From Sycobia sp. Sy_11 (Eukaryota > Arthropoda > Insecta > Hymenoptera > Epichrysomallidae): a DNA stretch of 64,000 bases. The DNA lies in assembly GCA_018907035.1 (NCBI GenBank), contig JACCIC010000015.1, forward strand, positions 1,924,001 to 1,988,000, read 5' to 3'. The notes under the pieces are model-generated. The model had not been told where the DNA came from. It made no database searches and worked only from the letters and a program-made list of their open reading frames with translations. This document shows, piece by piece, positions 58,351 through 64,000 of this stretch (positions within the stretch are counted from its first letter, which is position 1; each line of letters begins with the position of its first letter). The position numbers were made by a program, and so were the translations under genes.

Positions 58351-59040
58351 CTATAGAATCGTGAACGTAATATTTTCTACTGAAACAATTTTTTTCTGCA
58401 TAAACATCCTCAATTATCCACAAAATAAATTATCTAACTTGACGTTGCGTTATTCCTAATCTGAAATACGTAAGCTTAGAAAAATAAATGTTCTTTAGAA
58501 ACTTATTTTTTAAACCTTTCTCATGGCATTAATAAAGTGACACTTTATTAATCATAAAGATGGGGGTCAGAAATACAAGTACAAAAACACATTTATTTGT
58601 TAAATAATTTATTCGTTTATAATATTTACAAACAAAAAACAATTCGATGAAATAGAAATTCGATTAAATACGAATCACAACCAACGATTATGCGTATTTC
58701 ATGAAAAAAAAAATGGAACTACCAAAATTTCAACGGAAATGAAACGATAAAGTCTCTAAAAATTATGCTATTTAAATATTTGTAATATTAAATTAATATT
58801 TTGGCTATTAACAAATAACAAATATAGTCTATATTTAAAGCTATGTAAACATGTGTAATAATTTCACATGTACAATTTTAACAAATCTTATTTTTTCTTT
58901 ATAATACATCGAAGACATCTTATTTGACTATACTTGTAAAATATGTACACTTTATATTAACAGTTATCTCAGATTGTACATGGTAAAATTGATTTTACTC
59001 GTTTCGGCCGTAAACGTTCGGCGGCATTGAGCTCGATCCG

Positions 59041-59433
59041 TTACGCATTGACTTTCCTACCTTTCGCCGAAACGTAAAACTTAATGGATTGGAATTTTTC
59101 CCTAATGAATTTCAAATGCAGAAAATTATTGTTTAAGCCACCGCTCACTATGCTGACTTTTGCCCCGCGCCCGTTGTTCCGCATCGGATAGATTTCTAGG
59201 CTAACGATGGTCATGTCCTCGGCAATTGGATAGGTTACCTCGTGCTCGTTGGGCGCCTTGGTAATAAAATGTGCCGAGATATCGACGTAATCCGAGATGA
59301 CGGTCACGTCGCCGTCTACGCTCTGGCCAAGAATGATACGTTCGTTAGTCGGCGTGGTCGGCAGAGGATCCTCGGCGTTCGTCGCTGCGACGGCGATCGC
59401 GACTAGCGCGATGGCAACTTCGATACTTATCAT
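59041..59433 (-). CDS. MBF2-family small secreted protein (copy 2)
   Basis: 130 codons, one exon. MISIEVAIALVAIAVAATNA is a signal peptide with cleavage likely after the Ala near residue 20. A short acidic, Pro/Thr-rich linker follows (EDPLPTTPTNE). The MBF2 pattern then appears: RIILGQSVDGD, MTIVSLEIYPM, NNGRGAKVSIVSGGLNNNFL and KFQSIKFYVSAKG. It aligns with copy 1 over its whole mature length (GRGAKVSIVSGGL against GTGASVAIAKGGL), but most positions differ and the family's SQR has drifted to EKF. It lacks the cysteines of copy 1. It ends in KVNA. It is intact and probably expressed, with function unknown. The pair looks like an old tandem duplication. Confidence 0.85.
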   Translation of the reverse strand: MISIEVAIALVAIAVAATNAEDPLPTTPTNERIILGQSVDGDVTVISDYVDISAHFITKAPNEHEVTYPIAEDMTIVSLEIYPMRNNGRGAKVSIVSGGLNNNFLHLKFIREKFQSIKFYVSAKGRKVNA

Positions 59434-60478
59434 TTTAATCCTTTTATTTTATCGCTCTTTAATAACCCGGTAGCGCTGATTGTTTGCGATTATTGCGTCT
59501 TGTTAAACCACTCGATAATGGAGAGCCTTAAATCCACGATTAAGGGCAAACTTGACTAATGACCGAGTCGTTTGATTTATCCGTTCGTGCATTAAAGCAT
59601 CACTCGATGAATTCGACGATCTAGAAAAGAAAAACGTGACACAAATAAAGCCAGACATACGTATTGCGTTTTAAATAAAGCGCTTGTCTGGCGGGGGGGG
59701 GGGGGGCGCGATTATACGGGAAGCAGTGGGGGGGCTATCATTCCTGATTCGCGTCTAAAAATCAAACCCACTTTTTACAGATTTGTATAATAGTAAAAAC
59801 ATATTTAAATGCATGCGTAAATAAATCGAGCGGAATAACAAGAAGTGTTGTTGAATAAAAGAGGTCTCGTTGTGATCAAATAAGTATAAAATAGAATAAA
59901 TGAAATAAATTCATCGTAATTTTGCATTTTAAAAGATTAATTTCTGATATTTCGTATATTTAGATCGAAAACTTGAACTTCCTAAACGCGTCGTGCTTCG
60001 GATTTAGCACGTTCTACTGCTCTTCTTAAAATATAAATGGGCATTTTTGATTAACAAATTGTTTGTCTTAGCAAGTTTCAATACAAATTTAACGGCGCCA
60101 GATTACTTTTGAGATTGGATTTATAGAATGTTTGCTAATTAAATGCAAATAAATAAAAGTCAATAGTCTCAAAAATTTTATGTCACCCATCGTAAGCAGT
60201 GTAAAGATACATAGGTGAACTGATTTGCAAAAAATAAATTTCATATATTTGCCCCAGCGTTAAATTCCTTAAATTTTTCAAATATTTTCTACTTTTACAG
60301 TATTGATCATAACAGATATAGATTAAATAGGTAAATATAAAATAATATTTACATTCACGTTGAGTCTATTGATAATTTCCTCTTAAATAGCATTAGCTCT
60401 TATCGTGAGCATCGTATTATTAACAAAGTTAGTAGGTTAGCTATACAAGGAAAAAAAAATTAGTTCAGGGACGGAAGG
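59434..60478. other. Upstream region of MBF2 copy 2, with long G run
   Basis: A G14 run at 59,693-59,706, a GGG at 59,718-59,720 and a G7 run at 59,728-59,734 lie 260-300 bp upstream of the start codon. On the gene's own strand these are C runs. AT-rich DNA follows. Confidence 0.55.
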
Positions 60479-60770
60479 CAGTCCCTGAAGAGGAGCCGGA
60501 CTTTCTCGATACATCCGACATTGCAAATGCAGAAAATTTCAATGAAGGGGCCAGTTGCATTGGCCTTAACTAAAAAAATTAGATTTGATTTTAATATTTC
60601 AAATTTTATACCTAAGATTTTGTGGTGCTAATTATAAATAAAACCAGTTGGACTGCGATTAGAATTATATTTGTTTACAAAGACTATGAGTTCCATAAAA
60701 ATATTTATTTAGTCTCGTATTTAGTGGTTTACTACATATCATTCGACGTAAGTAGAATTTTCAATTTGAA
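60479..60770 (+). repeat. Dispersed Penelope-like repeat copy D
   Basis: Head 60,481-60,521 reads GTCC, a consensus CTGAAGA core, GGAGCCGGACTTTCTC, GATA (for GAAA), CATC, CGAC. Stem II is GAG/CUC. Stem I has three of four pairs. The body keeps GAAGGGGCCAGTTGCATTGG, a TAAATAAAACCAGTTGGACT block, GACTATGAGTTCCATAAAAA and a CGACGTAAGTAGAATTTTCA end. This is the most diverged copy, and its TTTCAG block is lost. Confidence 0.6.
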
Positions 60771-61609
60771 TATTTTATGATGTGGAATAATTCAGTTATT
60801 ATTGAAAAAACATTTTAATCACATTTCACGCATTTATTTATTAATATAACATCAAGACAAATGAAATCTGAGTACGATACTTACGAAATTTAATATAGTT
60901 CTAAATATAAGATTAACAATATATTTCGTATAGTTTCACTAGTCAATGATCACGAAAAGATTGATAATTCGTAAATAAGCGGTATATTTCTTATTACGCC
61001 TAGATAAATTTATAATTAGTATATTATATGTTTATATCTTTTGGAATATTTGAATTATGTATTAATAGCAAAGGAAATATGAATATTAATGATGTCAAAT
61101 TCGAGAATTAATTTTATATACGTAAAAAGTGGTAAAATAAGAAATTATTGAAACTATGAAGGTATCTAAAGAGGAGAAAAAAGTAATTTTCGGATACTTA
61201 ACTTCGACATTTTAACATTGTACAAGCATCAATTTGCTTAAGATAGAATTAACTATTACGCGTCCAGACATAAATAAAAAAAGTTTTAACCACTCTAAAC
61301 TCAAAATCATAACTTTGATATAATTTTACACGTTTCATGGTGAAAGATATGACATAATACTAATCTGTAAGTTGATTTTTAGTTCGTCCATGTTATTTTC
61401 TTCGCTTTGTTCAGGGGTAAATTGTCTTACGACCTAAATAATTAATTTCACTGGCATGTGAAAACGTAGTATTTTATACACTCTCTGTATTATCTATAGC
61501 CATTATTCGAAACATATAACATTTTTTTTTATTTCATTTATTATTATTATGTCTTCCAGGAGTTTATGAATGTATTTTGAACATTTCTATATGGCTGCTC
61601 TTTGAAAAG
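60771..61609. other. AT-rich DNA between repeat copy D and the mariner
   Basis: Nothing recognised. Confidence 0.5.
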
Positions 61610-62587
61610 TAAGCTTAAAGGCCCACTATTGACAATAGGTACGTCACGACACATACCTAGTTGCATCGCTACAAAAGAGGGAGGGGGGCAAATAAACGCG
61701 AAATTCGTCATAATTTATTTTTTTATTAATTTTTTTATATCAAATCGTTATCACTATCAACCTATTCATCTTTGGCCTGAAGGCACTTCTCTGAACGATA
61801 CTTCCATTGTTCAAAACAGATAATTCATTTATCGGAATGTTCTTCATCCCTTCCTGCGAAGTTTGTTTAGCTCCTCAACAGTGTCTTTTTATCATGCGTT
61901 ATTTCCTTTCATATCATTTTTAAATCTGGGAAACAAAAAGAAATCAGACGGGGCCAGATCCTCTAAGTAGGGGTGCAGGGTGAATGATAGATGTTCTACC
62001 GTTTTTGGTCAAAATCTGCTTTACGACAATATCGACGTCAGCCAGTACGTTGGACAAATCTGGTTGCAACTCTTTCCATGTGCCAATCTTCGAATAAAAT
62101 CCTCTGAAGTGAAGTACGTGATATTCCACTCATCTGACTTAGTTGACCAATAATTCGCCGACGTTGTTCACGTACGCGAGTAACTTCTACACGTTGTAGG
62201 GCATACTGAGCGGGATGGATCTTCAATTGATATTTCGCTATTTTTAAAACGTGAAAACCACTCGTAGACTCTACTTTACTGAGGGCAGCATCCCCATTAG
62301 TAGAATTAAGTACTACAATTGTTTTCGCGTCTGATTTCCCCAATAGAAAACAACATTTCAAAGCTGCGTGTTGCTTTCAACAATTGTCCAATACGTTTTG
62401 GCGGAAATGGAAAAAGGTGTTTCAGTATAAATATTCCTACGAATGAACCGATACACTGACAGTGATAGAACTTTGCACACTAACTCAGGAGACGTTGCCC
62501 TAACGCATACCTGATCGAACAATGACTATTCTCACCCTCTCACCCCGTGAAAACCTGATTCCCGTTACTTTTGGGCCTCCCCTTGTA
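61610..62587 (-). mobile_element. Internally deleted mariner (Tc1/mariner, irritans-like) remnant
   Basis: The 5' inverted terminus on the minus strand is TACAAGGGGAGGCCCAAAAG (ending near 62,587) and the 3' terminus on the plus strand is TAAGCTTAAAGGCCCACTAT (from 61,610). Both place AGGCCCA exactly nine bases in from the TA. Between them are transposase scraps in several frames: CCFLLGKSDAKTIVVLN and GDAALSK (N-terminal domain, about 62,280-62,350), SQMSGISRTSLQRIL and WHMERVATRFVQR (second helix-turn-helix, about 62,050-62,140), YLEDLAPSDFFLFPRFK (third catalytic-region motif, about 61,920-61,980) and FEQWKYRSEKCLQAKDE (C-terminus, about 61,767-61,817). The part holding the first two catalytic Asp residues is missing, so it is a dead deletion derivative. 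Confidence 0.85.
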
Positions 62588-62764
62588 CTAAACACCTGTA
62601 TTGTTATTTGCACCCATATGACACTGAAACTGTTATTCGTATTACTTGAGTCTGGGATCAGTTCTTGTCAGGTCGTTCGCATTTGCCACTCTTCACGCCA
62701 ATCTTTTATTCAATCGCTTGTATGTTCATCTATTCTTCATTTATTCCTCCGTTCTTTTACTCCA

Positions 62765-63215
62765 AAAAACTCTTCGTGAGGTAGTTTGTGATCATCTGCC
62801 AGCTGTCAACATTAATTATCCTAACTCTAGCCTTGTTTTCTGGCGCGATCACTTTTAGTATCGTTTCAAGCCATAATTTTAGTACGGTCCAATTGTCACA
62901 CATGTGCGCTGGGCATCATCCGAGATTGAGCTGCAGTACTCACATTCTGTCGAAATTACACACTTTATTCTATAAAAATACAAGCGGTCCAATATCTGTG
63001 TCCAGACAATTATGTCGTGAGATAGAGATCCTCGTCATGCTTTCTTTCCATGCATCGGTCGATTTCGGATATAATTGTCATTGTTCACCGTCATCCTTTT
63101 TTCGTTGCCCAACGTATACATCACCATTCGAATATCTTTATCCGTTTATCCATTTCAGTGTATTCCCTACCAGTTACCTATGTGATTCCTGCATATCCGT
63201 CCATTGAGTTCACTT
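62765..63215 (-). pseudogene. Non-LTR retrotransposon ORF2 C-terminus (degraded)
   Basis: On the minus strand broken frames give ISEIDRCMERKHDEDLYLTT, then LSGHRY (family LSGHG), then SDDAQRTC (family C-x-DDAxHT), then NWTVLKLWLETIL and NVDSWQMITNYLTKSFLE. This order matches the region after the reverse transcriptase in R1/jockey/I-like LINEs, including the Cys/His segment. Several stops and frameshifts are present and no 5' part is seen. The upstream mariner terminus lies about 180 bp away. Confidence 0.62.
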
Positions 63216-64000
63216 CATAGCATCGACTCATTTCCTAATATCCATGGCGCCGGCCCATAGCTCTACCCGATACAGTAGAAGCGAGTGTTAAAACGACAGT
63301 TGTAAAATAAAAACTCTACACTTCATATTCGATATGGCCATCTAATTGATGTCATAAGGATGAAACGTGATAGTTCTAAAATCTAATATATAACCAGAAA
63401 TTTGGTAAGAGAAAGATAGTTAATTGATCAGGATCGATTATCATCAGATTTGATAGCGATCATGGCTACAGACAATTGTTGAAACTAGCTTCACAAATCA
63501 TCAGCGACTCCTGTCATTTGGACTTTTGACAATAAAAATGATAACGTCGTTTCAATTAGGTTCACTCGTTGTACGGACAGAATATATATTATGATTACTA
63601 TACATTGTTTACCATAAGGGACTTGGTCAGAATGTTACATCAAGATTTCTAATAGGTCACATTAGTTACTGGGTTACATTGAACTAGATTATATTCATAA
63701 GGAGATAAAATATTTGACACAAAGAGTTCGACCATGAAAGCGAATATGAGCAATAACAAGGATCATTCGTTGCTCGACATTCAAGTCTTCAATGAACCTA
63801 AGCTTTGCAGGATTAATATTATGTGAATATAATGTATTATTATTGACTTTTAGAGATAGGATCATTTAGAGATACTTTGATTTTATCTCTTTCATCTACA
63901 GTTGGTGCTGAATTGAATATGTTACGATTAATATTGCTCAAATCCAAAATGTTCAGAAATTTATTTATCTATACAATTTTATTACAATTACAATATTGAC
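63216..64000. other. AT-rich DNA at the right edge
   Basis: Nothing recognised. It may include further decayed LINE sequence upstream of the reverse-transcriptase relic. Confidence 0.4.

Noticed and set aside
62522..63207. Three plus-strand frames near the right end
   Set aside because: They are antisense to LINE and mariner remnants on the minus strand, which explain the sequence.

Overview
This window looks like eukaryotic, insect-type nuclear DNA. Most of it is AT-rich and non-coding, with many (CT/GA)n, (AT)n and (GT)n microsatellites. Compact CpG-rich islands interrupt the AT-rich background. The genes belong to arthropod families: a spliced cyclic-nucleotide-gated channel of the Cngl type and two secreted MBF2-family proteins. 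An irritans-type mariner, non-LTR retrotransposon remnants and a Penelope-like repeat family fit the same picture. A hymenopteran, perhaps a chalcid wasp, is my guess, but nothing here proves the order.

Layout. 1-40,822: no credible protein-coding gene. It is AT-rich DNA with about twenty GC/CpG islands, most of them holding a run of 8 or more C or G. It also holds a dead non-LTR retrotransposon (22.1-22.6 kb), a microsatellite cluster (31.7-32.7 kb), a solitary repeat fragment (17.1 kb) and a knot of four pieces of a dispersed repeat family with a 131-bp inverted repeat (37.98-38.76 kb). 40,823-51,206: six consecutive exons of a Cngl-like channel on the minus strand, with all splice phases matching. 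They run from a low-complexity cytoplasmic N-terminus through S1-S6 and the pore (TIGD). The true start lies upstream and was not found. The C-linker and cyclic-nucleotide-binding domain are not seen anywhere down to position 1, so the next intron is probably longer than 40 kb and the islands would lie inside it. 52.2-52.8 kb: a GC island that may hold the promoter or 5' exon. 55.7-59.4 kb: two diverged, apparently single-exon MBF2-family secreted-protein genes in tandem on the minus strand. 57.99-63.2 kb: mobile-element debris, made of two more dispersed repeat copies, an internally deleted mariner and a LINE reverse-transcriptase C-terminus.

The most interesting item is the dispersed repeat family (copies at 17.1, 38.0-38.7, 48.4, 58.0 and 60.5 kb). 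Its head carries a small hammerhead-ribozyme-like motif (CUGAAGA, stem II, GAAA, NN-UH). Stem I and stem II changes are partly compensatory between copies. Very short stem III hammerheads of this kind are known from Penelope-like retroelements.

The genes do not form a pathway. The channel should mediate cGMP/cAMP-gated cation flux in neurons or sensory cells. The MBF2 proteins are small secreted proteins of unsettled function.
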